From Yersinia massiliensis CCUG 53443 (GTDB taxonomy: Bacteria; Pseudomonadota; Gammaproteobacteria; Enterobacterales; Enterobacteriaceae): a stretch of 64,000 bases of DNA. The stretch is taken from positions 240,029-304,028 of the forward strand of contig NZ_HE997647.1 of the NCBI RefSeq assembly GCF_000312485.1, given 5' to 3'. A program made the translations under genes and the position numbers. Of this stretch, positions 39,741 through 49,252 are shown in pieces. The notes under the pieces were generated by a model. That model searched no databases, had not been told where the DNA came from, and was given only the letters and a program-made list of their open reading frames with translations. How positions within the stretch are numbered: position 1 is the stretch's first letter; every line of letters begins with the position of its first letter.

Positions 39741-40949
39741 CTACACTGTTTTAATGCGCTCAAACCCTGCCGTCAAGTCGTCCTGCAAATCTTGAACATT
39801 CTCTAAGCCAATGTGCAGACGGAACAAGGTCCCTTTAAGCTCTTCACCTTCATATCGGCGGATTGCACGGATATCTTTCGGTTGATAACCGAGAATTAAG
39901 GATTCAAAACCGCCCCATGAGTAAGCCATGCTGAAATGGGTGAAATGGTCGAGATAGGCTTCTAACTGCTCTTGGGATAATTGTTCTTTTAATTCAAAAG
40001 AGAACAAACCGTTGCAGCCTGTGAAGTCGCGTAGATAAAATTCATGCCCTTTGCAGCTCGGCAGTGCAGGGTGATAGACCGCCGCGACCTCTGGGTGTTG
40101 CGCTAACCAGTTGGCAATCTCAATACTGTTTTTTTCATGCTGTTTTAAACGAACACCTAGTGTACGCAGCCCACGGCTTGCCAGATAGGCCGTATCAGCA
40201 TCGACCATTTGCCCCATCAGATATGAGTCTTCCCGTAGCTGCTCCCAACAGCGGGCATTGGCAACTGCGATCCCCAACATCGCGTCGGAATGACCAATAA
40301 TATATTTAGTTCCTGATTGGATGGAGATATCAATATCGAAATCTAGCGCTCTAAAGAGCACACCCGCAGCCCAAGTATTGTCCATCATAATGACCATATT
40401 CGGCGAAACGGCGCGAATTGCGCGAACCATTGCTGGAATATCTTGTATTTCCATGGTGATGGAGCCGGGAGATTCTAGGAACACGACTTTAGTTTCTGGT
40501 GTGATGAGGTCAGCTATACCGGCCCCTATCATCGGGTCAAAATAGGTGGTGGTGATATTCATGCGCGTCAAAATTTTATCGCAGAAACTTTGTGCAGGTT
40601 CATAGGCCGAACCCGTCATCAGTACATGGTCACCTGCGGAAACAAATGACAAGATCGCGTTGCTGATTGCGGCTGCACCGCAGGGATACAGGACGCAGCC
40701 TGCGCCCCCTTCCAGCTCTGTCATCGCCTCCTGCAAGGAGAAATGAGTAAGAGTGCCTCTACGACCATAGAAGAGTTCACCATTTCCCCGATTGATAGTG
40801 GCATGCTTTTTTGCTTTAACAGTGTCAAAAACCAAAGACGATGCCCGTTGAATCACAGTATTGACCGAGCCTTGGGTGAATTTTTTACGCCTGCCCGCGC
40901 TGACCAGGTGTGTTTCAAGTTTTTCTGAAGTTGGTTTGTTTGCAGACAT
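39741..40949 (-). CDS. metC: cystathionine beta-lyase
   Basis: MetC cleaves cystathionine to homocysteine, pyruvate and ammonia in methionine synthesis. The 402-residue PLP enzyme of the Cys/Met metabolism family shows the cofactor lysine in [14 protein letters not shown], the phosphate-binding [20 protein letters not shown] and the C-terminal SWGGFESLI block. The second block distinguishes beta-lyases. The first few residues differ among species. It is divergent from exbB, as in E. coli. I could not see a clear MetJ box in the upstream sequence. Confidence 0.95.
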   Translation of the reverse strand: MSANKPTSEKLETHLVSAGRRKKFTQGSVNTVIQRASSLVFDTVKAKKHATINRGNGELFYGRRGTLTHFSLQEAMTELEGGAGCVLYPCGAAAISNAILSFVSAGDHVLMTGSAYEPAQSFCDKILTRMNITTTYFDPMIGAGIADLITPETKVVFLESPGSITMEIQDIPAMVRAIRAVSPNMVIMMDNTWAAGVLFRALDFDIDISIQSGTKYIIGHSDAMLGIAVANARCWEQLREDSYLMGQMVDADTAYLASRGLRTLGVRLKQHEKNSIEIANWLAQHPEVAAVYHPALPSCKGHEFYLRDFTGCNGLFSFELKEQLSQEQLEAYLDHFTHFSMAYSWGGFESLILGYQPKDIRAIRRYEGEELKGTLFRLHIGLENVQDLQDDLTAGFERIKTV

Positions 40950-41429
40950 GGTTTTCTTATGACCTTCTTATCAGCGATGCCCGAGCTTTATTAGCGAGCA
41001 TGTATAGGGGACGTTATTTATTACGTTAACATGATGAATGGCGCGTGGGCGTAGCTTTTAGCATGAAAAAAACTCAAGAGGGTGACCCGCTATATTCTGT
41101 GGTTTTATCATGGGAAAATGCTGTGTATGTAACGAAATGGGATATTTATTAAAGGGCTATAAGCGATGGCGTTCGATGTTGCCAATATATTACCGTGTTA
41201 AATCAATTAATGACCTCTGTTTACGATTAGTGTCACTTCCGCTGTACAGCCAACAATTGAAGCCTGCTCGTTAAGTAACGTAGTCCCTGATATTTGGCGA
41301 ATTCTTTTTTTTTCTCAAAAAAACGGCGTAAACACTAATGATAATTACTATCAATCCCTCATTTGTTTGATATGATCGGCACCTAGATTTCGTCCTTAAA
41401 TTGAAATGCATATTGGGTGGAGGCACAGC
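40950..41429. other. metC/exbB divergent intergenic region
   Basis: This 480-bp region separates metC and exbB. It contains a Fur-box-like sequence at 41334-41352 close to exbB. The rest is moderately AT-rich with poly-T and poly-A runs around 41306-41322. I see no gene or conserved RNA. Confidence 0.6.
41334..41352 (+). promoter_or_regulatory. Fur box upstream of exbBD
   Basis: ACTAATGATAATTACTATC matches the 19-bp Fur consensus GATAATGATAATCATTATC at 15 positions. It lies about 78 bp before the exbB start, and exbBD is a classic iron-repressed unit. Confidence 0.82.
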
Positions 41430-42443
41430 GTGAAAACAGCTGGCAAAGAAATTAATGAAAAGTCATTCGCAAAAGGTCGAGTGATGACAGGGGTGGTGGC
41501 ATTATTGCTGGTGGCCGGTTTAGCAGGTCATGTGCAGGCTGCACCAAGTAACGGTAGCGCCGTTGCTTCATCTGTTGCGTCAGCAACCTCAACAGAAGCA
41601 ACAACAGCAACATCGACCCCGCTTCCGGCACCTGAAATTACCCCCGCCGCTGAAGCCGCAATCAATACAAATGTTAGCCCTGCACCGATGGTCCAGCCTT
41701 TGACTGCGCCTGCTCCACAAGGTTTGGCGATGGATTTATCTGTTTGGGGTATGTATCAGCATGCCGATGTGGTGGTTAAAGGTGTCATGATTGGCTTGGT
41801 ATTAGCGTCAATTGTCACTTGGACCATCTTGTTCTCTAAAGGGACTGAGCTATATCGCGCACGTCGCCGTTTACGACAAGAACATGAAGTTATTGGCGCA
41901 GTGACTGATTTGGACACTGCATCTGAACGAGCGGAAGTGTTTGCCGCAGATAGCATCAGCAGCCAATTACTGCGTGAAGCTCAGAATGAACGTTTGCTAT
42001 CGTCGGAATCGAGCGACAACAACGGCATCAAAGAACGTACGGCTTTTCGTTTAGAGCGTCGAGTTGCTGCTATTGGCCGCCAAATGGGTAAAGGCAACGG
42101 TTTCCTCGCCACTATTGGTGCAATCTCACCCTTTGTTGGGTTGTTTGGTACGGTATGGGGCATCATGAACAGCTTTATCGGCATTGCACATTCCCAGACC
42201 ACGAATTTGGCCGTTGTTGCACCGGGTATCGCTGAGGCTCTGTTGGCGACAGCATTAGGCTTAGTTGCGGCAATCCCTGCGGTGGTTATCTACAATATCT
42301 TTGCTCGCTTGATTGGTTCCTACCGTGCGCAAGTCGGTGATGTTGCAGCACAGGTGTTATTGCTGTTAAGCCGTGACCTTGACCTGAACAGCAGTGCAGA
42401 AGCAAAGTCATCTAAGCAGCCTCACCAATTGCGTGCGGGGTGA
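41430..42443 (+). CDS. exbB: TonB-system proton channel subunit ExbB (long form)
   Basis: ExbB forms the inner-membrane channel that, with ExbD, uses proton motive force to energise TonB. The 337-residue protein is longer than the 244-residue E. coli form because of an N-terminal extension: a signal-like hydrophobic segment (VMTGVVALLLVAGLAGHVQA) and an Ala/Thr/Pro-rich periplasmic stretch to about residue 100. The MotA/TolQ/ExbB domain follows (GLFGTVWGIMNSF; ATALGLVAAIPAVVIYN). I prefer the GTG at 41430, with GGTGGAGG upstream, over the ATG at 41406, which has no ribosome-binding site. Confidence 0.93.
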   Translation: MKTAGKEINEKSFAKGRVMTGVVALLLVAGLAGHVQAAPSNGSAVASSVASATSTEATTATSTPLPAPEITPAAEAAINTNVSPAPMVQPLTAPAPQGLAMDLSVWGMYQHADVVVKGVMIGLVLASIVTWTILFSKGTELYRARRRLRQEHEVIGAVTDLDTASERAEVFAADSISSQLLREAQNERLLSSESSDNNGIKERTAFRLERRVAAIGRQMGKGNGFLATIGAISPFVGLFGTVWGIMNSFIGIAHSQTTNLAVVAPGIAEALLATALGLVAAIPAVVIYNIFARLIGSYRAQVGDVAAQVLLLLSRDLDLNSSAEAKSSKQPHQLRAG

Positions 42444-42446
42444 TTT

Positions 42447-42875
42447 ATGGCGATGCGGATGAATGATAACCTCGATGAAAGCGGTGAACTACACGAAATA
42501 AACGTGACCCCCTTCATTGATGTCATGTTGGTATTACTGATCATCTTCATGGTTGCAGCACCATTGGCAACTGTTGATATTAAAGTCGATCTCCCTGCAT
42601 CTTCAGCAGTACCACAACCACGGCCGGAGAAACCAGTATTCCTGACGGTTAAGGCGGATAACCAGCTTTATGTCGGTGATCAGCAAGTTGACCGCGATAC
42701 GTTAGCCGCTGCGCTGGATAAAGTGACTCAATCCAATAAAGAAACCACGATCTTCTTCCAAGCAGACAAAGTGGTGGATTATGAAACCTTAATGAGCGTG
42801 ATGGATGCGCTACGTAAATCAGGCTATCTCAAAGTTGGGCTAGTTGGCATGGAAGCAGCAGGTGGTGCCAAATAG
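42447..42875 (+). CDS. exbD: TonB-system protein ExbD
   Basis: The 142-residue protein has a cytoplasmic N terminus, one transmembrane helix with the essential aspartate (INVTPFIDVMLVLLIIFMVA) and a periplasmic domain (QLYVGDQQVDRDTLAAAL). It partners with ExbB and TonB in active transport of iron siderophores and vitamin B12. It starts 3 bp after the exbB stop and shares the exbB Fur box. No tonB gene is adjacent. Confidence 0.96.
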   Translation: MAMRMNDNLDESGELHEINVTPFIDVMLVLLIIFMVAAPLATVDIKVDLPASSAVPQPRPEKPVFLTVKADNQLYVGDQQVDRDTLAAALDKVTQSNKETTIFFQADKVVDYETLMSVMDALRKSGYLKVGLVGMEAAGGAK

Positions 42876-42885
42876 CTTGCAACCG

Positions 42886-42910
42886 GTGCGGTGGCTAATA
42901 CACCGCACCT
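42886..42910 (+). terminator. hairpin after exbD
   Basis: GGTGCGGTG and CACCGCACC form a perfect 9-bp stem with a 7-base loop. It lies 10 bp after the exbD stop and directly before the convergent tadG end, so it separates the iron and pilus operons. The T run is weak. Confidence 0.65.
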
Positions 42911-42917
42911 GCTATCG

Positions 42918-44474
42918 TTATTTAGGTGTGTTACGGCCAACTTCACTGGAGGATTGAGCCCCTAGAGCCCCCATTAGCTCGACTTCTAACTGATGGGCAT
43001 TATTTGCCTCGTAATAATTGTCTTCGCCAACGCACTTTTTCCAATCAATATATCTTCTGGGGTCCTGAATCTTCTCCGGATCATAGTCAATAGCAATAAA
43101 AATCATCTTTATATTATTATCTTTGATCTTTTCACACATACCTTTATCGATCAGTTTTTTAGTAATATAAAACCCTGGGTTTTCTCTATATTTTTCATCA
43201 TAACTCTCGACCCCGTCAGAGATTATTATCATTAATTTCTCTTTGTCATCATCATTGTTATTTCTGAATAAATTATTTGCATAGAGAACGCCTGAACTAG
43301 TAAGTGTTCCACCAATAGGTGTCATACCTAACATCGAATTAATAATGTTATTATCTTGATAGTTCTCTAACGAATATGCATTTGATAAATTTAGACAAAT
43401 CTCATCGTTTATTATATCTTTTATTGGAATGTCGATATATTTTGCATCTGAGTTTATTGACTTAATCGTTGCATCATAATCTATAGTTTCACCTATTATT
43501 TTGATTTGGGTTAAAGCCGTGGAGATATAACGAATTCTATTATAGAGTTGTTCCGCCTTATATCTATAATCATCGGGTAAGGTTATTATCTGATTGTAAA
43601 AGTACGAGTGTCTTTCATCAAATAAACCAATGTCCGCATATTTAATATCATCAACATTTTCGATGCTCTCAAGGCCTGATATTTCACGTAGTTTAGACGC
43701 AATATATCTCCTAAAGTAATCATTTTTTTTGCTATATTCTTTAGCGACAAAAGGAAAGTGGCAGTATTCTTTCGTCTGATTATTTTCTATTATTTTCCTT
43801 TTAGTTCCCCATGAGTAGGGTATAAAACCAATGGTCTGAATATTCGCGTTTCGCAAGATAGTATTGTTGAGTCTAATGAATGTCTCTCTTAGGGCATCTA
43901 TTTTTTTATCGCTATAATGACTATTCCTAAATCCCCTATCCATGGAGCCAGAGTAATCAACAACAAAAATAACATCCGTTTCTTTATTATTAACTTTTGT
44001 TTTTTTTGCCACAGCAGTATCTACTATATCTATCGTTTTTATTTTATTAGTGATAGGAGTCTTAGCTAAAAATTTTGCTGAGTAATTCATAAACATTTTC
44101 GCATTATAAACAAGCTGGCCACAATAATTATTTATCTCAATCTCTGGAGTCGAGAAATTTTCCAATGGCAAGTATGCATGAATATACTGACTCACCAAGT
44201 CCCGATTTTTACTTTCTTGATTAGCATCTGGGATATCATCATTCTCGACGGTTAGTGCGAGTGTTGCTTGCTCAATAGCATCAGACAGTTTGGCTTTTTT
44301 TTGTAAATAATGTGAAATCTCAAAAGATAAAAATATTAAGCCAATAAAAAATGGAAGAATAAGAATAAAAGGTAATAAAATCGCACCTTGCTTGTTGGCT
44401 GTAAATAGAAAAATTGACTTATAGTTATGAGCAGTATGCTTTTTATAAAGCATAAGTATTTTTTTTAAATTCAT
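42918..44474 (-). CDS. tadG: TadG-like pilus protein with von Willebrand factor A domain
   Basis: TadG is a minor component of Flp pilus assembly. The 518-residue protein has an N-terminal pseudopilin-like segment (NKQGAILLPFILILPFFIGL at about 28-47) that lacks the Glu of true pilins, as usual for TadG. A vWA domain follows, with a MIDAS motif DYSGS at about residues 173-177, a later TPIGGT with the coordinating Thr, and MIIISDGVE. It is the last gene of the locus. The DNA is clearly AT-rich with many Lys, Asn and Ile codons, unlike exbBD next door. Confidence 0.88.
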   Translation of the reverse strand: MNLKKILMLYKKHTAHNYKSIFLFTANKQGAILLPFILILPFFIGLIFLSFEISHYLQKKAKLSDAIEQATLALTVENDDIPDANQESKNRDLVSQYIHAYLPLENFSTPEIEINNYCGQLVYNAKMFMNYSAKFLAKTPITNKIKTIDIVDTAVAKKTKVNNKETDVIFVVDYSGSMDRGFRNSHYSDKKIDALRETFIRLNNTILRNANIQTIGFIPYSWGTKRKIIENNQTKEYCHFPFVAKEYSKKNDYFRRYIASKLREISGLESIENVDDIKYADIGLFDERHSYFYNQIITLPDDYRYKAEQLYNRIRYISTALTQIKIIGETIDYDATIKSINSDAKYIDIPIKDIINDEICLNLSNAYSLENYQDNNIINSMLGMTPIGGTLTSSGVLYANNLFRNNNDDDKEKLMIIISDGVESYDEKYRENPGFYITKKLIDKGMCEKIKDNNIKMIFIAIDYDPEKIQDPRRYIDWKKCVGEDNYYEANNAHQLEVELMGALGAQSSSEVGRNTPK

Positions 44475-44498
44475 TGTAATATCCCTATAAAATAAGAA

Positions 44499-45080
44499 CT
44501 AGCGTTCAATCGTCACCGCAGATGATTTTATGGAAATAGCGGCACTTTCGCCTCTTCCAACACTGAATAATGTGGTATACCAAGGTGAGGCAGATAGGCA
44601 TAATGTCACTTGATATAAAGGTAACCAGCGAGCGGAATTGGTGTAGGGAGATAATGCGGTCATGTCACGAAGAGGCTGGATCGGCTGACAAGTTCCGAAG
44701 CCTAATGAGAAAGTCTTGCTATTATCAATACTTTTAATCTCTGGAGTAGAAACAATAAAACTTAATGTCTCTACTGTTATTTCAAGATTACTTCTTTGTA
44801 AGCCTGAGCGTAACAGCATTTTATCTGCTAGCATTTTTAGCTCATCAACTTGATTTTGGGTTAATTCAGTATCAGTAGCATATATTATTCCCCGCTCTCT
44901 GACTATTCCTGCAATTGAGTACGAGATGCGATCTAATTTACCTATTGTTGATTGGTATGTTGCAACGGAGATCATCAACTTTATAAGCAATGTGATAATG
45001 AAGATGACAAATGTAAATTCAATAATGACTGCACCATGACAACTCGCAATAAGACAAGAATGATTAGTTTTCATTTGCAA
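44499..45080 (-). CDS. tadF: TadF-like pseudopilin
   Basis: The 193-residue protein has the TadE/TadF-type N terminus CHGAVIIEFTFVIFIITLL, with the prepilin-peptidase Gly followed by Glu at position +5 and a hydrophobic helix. The remainder is a predicted periplasmic domain with two cysteines. In other Tad systems TadE and TadF are processed by TadV and are needed for pilus biogenesis. Its start overlaps the tadE end by 17 bp; a second Met two codons in is an alternative start. Confidence 0.85.
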   Translation of the reverse strand: MQMKTNHSCLIASCHGAVIIEFTFVIFIITLLIKLMISVATYQSTIGKLDRISYSIAGIVRERGIIYATDTELTQNQVDELKMLADKMLLRSGLQRSNLEITVETLSFIVSTPEIKSIDNSKTFSLGFGTCQPIQPLRDMTALSPYTNSARWLPLYQVTLCLSASPWYTTLFSVGRGESAAISIKSSAVTIER

Positions 45081-45531
45081 AAACCACCTCTCGAGATAGC
45101 AGGCTGCTGGCCCAAATGGAGGGAATAGGAAATAAAATCGGCTTGTAAATATAGCGCACTGTATAACGCGCCAGTTTCTGATTAGAGTAGTATGAGGACA
45201 TATTATTTGAAGTAATATCTGCTATGCTATTAGCAAATTCTACTGTTGCGACAGTGTTGTCTGGGCTAATGAATTTTCCGAACATACCTTGCTGTTCGAT
45301 GATCTTTCTATTAAATATCGACTGATATGACTCACTATTTATTTCCTTGTTCTTAGCCGTTTTCGCTGCTTCTGAAACTGCCAGATCGAGGCTGGCAGAT
45401 ATATAGAGAAGGCGTGATATTTCTGCTGAGAATAGTAAAGTGAGTATAAAAAGAATGAAAACTATTGTAAATTCAATAGTAACAGAGCCGATGTTTGAAC
45501 AAAAAAATAGCCATCTTTTTTTACGCATCAA
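45064..45531 (-). CDS. tadE: TadE-like pseudopilin
   Basis: The 155-residue protein has a short leader with NIGSVTIEFTIVFILFILTL, giving Gly then Glu at +5 followed by a hydrophobic helix, the TadE pattern. The C-terminal domain is small. It is placed between tadD and tadF, with a 4-bp overlap with tadD and a 17-bp overlap with tadF, implying coupled translation. Confidence 0.86.
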   Translation of the reverse strand: MMRKKRWLFFCSNIGSVTIEFTIVFILFILTLLFSAEISRLLYISASLDLAVSEAAKTAKNKEINSESYQSIFNRKIIEQQGMFGKFISPDNTVATVEFANSIADITSNNMSSYYSNQKLARYTVRYIYKPILFPIPSIWASSLLSREVVFANEN

Positions 45532-46280
45532 ACACCTTCATTGCTGAGTTTTATTTGATGAAGATGCTCAACTTGGCTCAATGCTAATAATAATTCATCA
45601 GGTTCATTTGCCATTTTTTCAGCAATGATTATCTTTTTGGCATATTGCTTGTCCCCTAATTTAATCAGTGAGAATACTAAGTTATGTAAAATCAGTGAGT
45701 TTTTATTGCCTGATAAATAGTCCGGTAACAGTATTCTCACCGCATCGGTATAACGATTATCAAGCATTGCTACGACAGCGATATTGTTCATTGCTGTTTC
45801 ATCATTAATAAATAAGGATCGAGATTGTTCAAAGGCTTTTTCAGCTTTTTTCGTCTCGCCGCTATTAGCCAATATAATACCATTCAGATTATGAGCTTCA
45901 GCATTGTTAGGTGAAATTGTAAGCAGTTCTTTTACTGCAATCTTGGCGGCAATAACCTTGTTTTGATTGATAAGGTTCTTAGTTTGTATGAGATAGAATG
46001 ATTCATTTTTTTTATCGGAAACTGATTGCAAATAATATAATGACGACTTGCTATCTCCAGCAAGGTAATATGCATTTGCCAATTTGATCCTAACGGTATC
46101 ATCCTCTCTTATTTTTAACTTTTCACGGTATAAATTGATAAGTCCACCGTAGTTGTTAGCTTTAACTAAAAGGCTTTCACGGTAAGAAAATTCTTTTTTA
46201 CTGATAGTATTAGATGTGCAGCCGTTGATTAGAAAGATGAAAATAGAAATTGCCATGGCGGACTTAATTGCTTTGAACAT
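45528..46280 (-). CDS. tadD: TadD-like TPR lipoprotein
   Basis: The 250-residue protein begins with a lipoprotein signal, with the lipobox LINGC at about residues 18-22. TPR-like helical repeats follow (IKLANAYYLAGDSKSSLYYL; AHNLNGIILANSGETKKAEK; NNIAVVAMLDNRYTDAVRIL). TadD proteins are outer-membrane-linked lipoproteins, probably pilotins for the RcpA secretin. It overlaps tadC by 17 bp. Confidence 0.86.
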   Translation of the reverse strand: MFKAIKSAMAISIFIFLINGCTSNTISKKEFSYRESLLVKANNYGGLINLYREKLKIREDDTVRIKLANAYYLAGDSKSSLYYLQSVSDKKNESFYLIQTKNLINQNKVIAAKIAVKELLTISPNNAEAHNLNGIILANSGETKKAEKAFEQSRSLFINDETAMNNIAVVAMLDNRYTDAVRILLPDYLSGNKNSLILHNLVFSLIKLGDKQYAKKIIIAEKMANEPDELLLALSQVEHLHQIKLSNEGV

Positions 46281-47088
46281 ATGTGATTAACTCCAATACA
46301 CTTGGTGATATAACGAGAACAACGAAAGGGATGAGGATAAAAATAAACAATGGTATTGTTAACTTTGTCGATAACTTACTGAGTTTCTCTTCTGTAATTA
46401 ATAATTGCATTTCTCTGATATCTTGGGATAACTGAATCAGTTGATCGTAAACGGTAGAACCAAAACTAATACTATATTGTAATGTACTGCAAAACATTCT
46501 GATTTCAGTCGCTGTTGAGCTTTGATGTAGCTCTTTAATGGCGCTATCTAGTCCATTAATTTCTGCTCGTTTATTCATGTTGGAAATAATAAAACATAAA
46601 TCCGTATTGATTAATTGAAACTTTTTTGCCGCATAGCTTAGTGAGCTGTCTATCGTCATTCCCGATTGAACACAAGCTGCGGCAACATCGATAAAGAAAG
46701 GGAGTGTTCGAAGGATAGACGTCGTTTTTCTATTAATATAGTTCCTTATTATTATCTTTGGGAGGAAAAACATCATTGCTATAGTAATAAGTCCGATAAT
46801 CATCAATGTGTTGAGGCTTATGGTTATCATGTCGGTAGCGATAAATAAAGTCGACATTACTATAGTTGTTATTGTTATTAACAGTTTCAAATAAATTACA
46901 TTACGAAGAACAAATGGGAGATTAATGAAATTTGATAATTTGTTATCTGGGTGTCTAGGTTCTTTTTCATTATCTACTTTTTCTTGGCTGGTCATTTTAT
47001 GATAAACTGAAATTTTATTTGATTTTGATTTCTTTGTGAAAAACAAACCAACCAAAAATAATGTTATAATTATCAACGCTATTTTCAT
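46264..47088 (-). CDS. tadC: TadC inner-membrane platform protein
   Basis: The 274-residue protein has an N-terminal transmembrane helix, two more near residues 70-115, a GspF/T2SSF-type cytoplasmic domain (FFIDVAAACVQSGMTIDSSL; STATEIRMFCSTLQYSISFG) and a C-terminal hydrophobic helix. TadB and TadC form the platform on which the TadA motor works. The start overlaps the tadB stop by 4 bp. Confidence 0.87.
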   Translation of the reverse strand: MKIALIIITLFLVGLFFTKKSKSNKISVYHKMTSQEKVDNEKEPRHPDNKLSNFINLPFVLRNVIYLKLLITITTIVMSTLFIATDMITISLNTLMIIGLITIAMMFFLPKIIIRNYINRKTTSILRTLPFFIDVAAACVQSGMTIDSSLSYAAKKFQLINTDLCFIISNMNKRAEINGLDSAIKELHQSSTATEIRMFCSTLQYSISFGSTVYDQLIQLSQDIREMQLLITEEKLSKLSTKLTIPLFIFILIPFVVLVISPSVLELITYVQSN

Positions 47089-47966
47089 AATGTTTTCCTA
47101 AGCATTCTTCTTATTACTATTAAACCAACTGTTTCACTGGCGATTATGTAATAAAAGATTATCCTACCAATCGGGTGGTTCCACATTGAGTCCATTGTGG
47201 CTGGATCAATAAAATAAAGCAGTAATGAAAATAATATTGGCATTAGTGATATTATATTCACAGACATTCGCGTTTGAGCCGTCATAACAGCTTTTTTCTG
47301 TTCGGCCGTTTTATTTTTTGTGGTCACTGAGGACAGTCGGCTAGTCAATTCCCTCAATTGCCCCCCCTGCTGAAGGTTCAGTAAGATGATAGTGATAAGG
47401 AAAAAGAACTCTGGGTAGTTAAATCGTTTATAGGAATCATAAAAAACAGACTCTGGAGATTCCCCTACATTCAGTTTTCTGCAAATAAAATTGAGTTCAT
47501 TTCCTAATGGCCCTTTTATTTCATTGCCACAACGTTCTAATACTTGATTAATACTCGCACCGCTACTGGCGGCCATGTTAATCATTAATAACACTTCAGG
47601 AAAGTCTTTGTTAAAATGAGAACGATGAATTCTTCTTGAAATCTTCAATTGAAAAAATACGATGCTGATAAGGGTGAATGTAAGAACAAAAACATTATCT
47701 ATATGAAACCAATATGAGTTAGAAAAGAAAACTAAAATAGAATATACAATCGGAGCGATTATATGTTTATTATTTCTTTCGATGATAATATTTGATATGT
47801 AACTAGTCCATTCTGATAATATTCTTCTGTAAAACGAAATGAAATAGACTCCATCTTTTGATGGCTTAAATTCAGTGTTATTAATGGATCTTTTTATTTT
47901 TATCCATTTGAAATTAGTGAGTGTGAATAAAATCACCCCAGAAAATAGCAATATATAATAAATCAT
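47085..47966 (-). CDS. tadB: TadB inner-membrane platform protein
   Basis: The 293-residue protein shows the T2SSF domain (FPEVLLMINMAASSGASINQ; LQQGGQLRELTSRLSSVT) between N-terminal and C-terminal transmembrane helices. It is the homologue of TadC and sits directly before it. Its start codon shares one base with the tadA stop, a sign of coupled translation. Confidence 0.88.
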   Translation of the reverse strand: MIYYILLFSGVILFTLTNFKWIKIKRSINNTEFKPSKDGVYFISFYRRILSEWTSYISNIIIERNNKHIIAPIVYSILVFFSNSYWFHIDNVFVLTFTLISIVFFQLKISRRIHRSHFNKDFPEVLLMINMAASSGASINQVLERCGNEIKGPLGNELNFICRKLNVGESPESVFYDSYKRFNYPEFFFLITIILLNLQQGGQLRELTSRLSSVTTKNKTAEQKKAVMTAQTRMSVNIISLMPILFSLLLYFIDPATMDSMWNHPIGRIIFYYIIASETVGLIVIRRMLRKTL

Positions 47967-49249
47967 TATTTCACCACGGGAAATATACTGCTGAGCTCAT
48001 TTGATAAATTGAAAATATCAGCATTTATTCTTACTGAAGAACGGCTCAATAAACCATGATTAGTAAATTTTCCTTGAATCTTGCCTTTCTCATCGCGTTC
48101 TTTATTGGGTTTGAATGTAAATATATCTTGTAGTACGACATTTTCACCTTCCATTCCCATAATTTCACTGATATAGCATATCTTGCGCGAGCCGTCATTC
48201 ATTCGCGAAACTTGAACAATAAGATTTATCGCAGATGCGATATTACGTCGAATAGTTAATATAGGCATATTAACTGGCCCCATCATGATCATACTTTCCA
48301 ATCGAGTAATCGCATCACGAGGTGAGTTTGCATGAAGTGTTGACATCGAGCCATTATGGCCGGTGTTCATGGCCTGGAGCATTTCAAATGTTTCCTCGCC
48401 TCTACACTCTCCAATAATTATTCTATCAGGCCGCATACGTAAGGAGTTAACAACCAAATCTCTCATGGAAATTTGCCCAGTATTCTCTAGGCCAGCTAAG
48501 CGTGTTTCCATTCGCACAACATGAGGTTGTTCAAGGTTTAACTCTGCTGCATCTTCCAATGTAATCACTCTTTCGTTTTCAGAGATATACTTCGATAATG
48601 CGTTGAGTAAAGTGGTTTTCCCCGATCCTGTTCCGCCTGAGATAACAATATTGATTCGGCAACTGGCTGCAATAATGAGGAAGTTAGCCATATCACTACT
48701 CATCGCACCCATATCGACCAAGTCTTCTAGCTTTCTTTTGTTATTACTAAATTTTCGGATGGAAAGTGCCGTACCATCTAAAGCGATAGGATTTATTACG
48801 GCATTGATTCGACTCCCATCAATGAGTCGGGCATCTGCAAGAGGTCTACCTTCGTCTATACGACGGTTTACCCGTTGCATTAAGCGTTTGGTAATATCTG
48901 TCAGTTGCTTGTTATTAATAAAGCGCTGATGACTTAAACTGATTAACCCAAAACGTTCAATAAATACTTTATCAGGTCCATTGACCATAATATCGCTTAT
49001 AGAATCATCTTCCATCAATTCTCTTAGTGGCCCGAACCCCGTTATTTCATCTGTTATCATTACGATAATATTTTTCTGATCTTGGGTGGTTAGCTGATGC
49101 TCGTTATCATTAAATATTTCATAAAATGTTTGTGAGATAAAATTGTTAAGTTTGGCGTAGTCATTAATGAGATACTCTACTTTGTCAATATCAATATTGG
49201 CCAACATCTTTTCTCGAATAATCTCTTGTGTGGTTAATGATATTTTCAT
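47966..49249 (-). CDS. tadA: TadA/CpaF-type secretion ATPase
   Basis: TadA is the hexameric motor that drives Flp pilus assembly. The 427-residue protein has the Walker A motif GGTGSGKTT at about residues 205-213, the Asp-box region RVITLEDAAELNLEQPHVVR, a Walker B-like RIIIGECRGEETFEMLQAM, and the His box GHNGSMSTLHANSP. This is a complete, apparently active ATPase of the CpaF subfamily. It lies 3 bp after tadZ. No separate retraction ATPase is encoded nearby. Confidence 0.95.
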   Translation of the reverse strand: MKISLTTQEIIREKMLANIDIDKVEYLINDYAKLNNFISQTFYEIFNDNEHQLTTQDQKNIIVMITDEITGFGPLRELMEDDSISDIMVNGPDKVFIERFGLISLSHQRFINNKQLTDITKRLMQRVNRRIDEGRPLADARLIDGSRINAVINPIALDGTALSIRKFSNNKRKLEDLVDMGAMSSDMANFLIIAASCRINIVISGGTGSGKTTLLNALSKYISENERVITLEDAAELNLEQPHVVRMETRLAGLENTGQISMRDLVVNSLRMRPDRIIIGECRGEETFEMLQAMNTGHNGSMSTLHANSPRDAITRLESMIMMGPVNMPILTIRRNIASAINLIVQVSRMNDGSRKICYISEIMGMEGENVVLQDIFTFKPNKERDEKGKIQGKFTNHGLLSRSSVRINADIFNLSNELSSIFPVVK

Positions 49250-49252
49250 TAA

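Noticed and set aside
40950..41330. MetJ operator upstream of metC
   Set aside because: I looked for tandem AGACGTCT-like 8-mers and found only weak ACGTTA matches.
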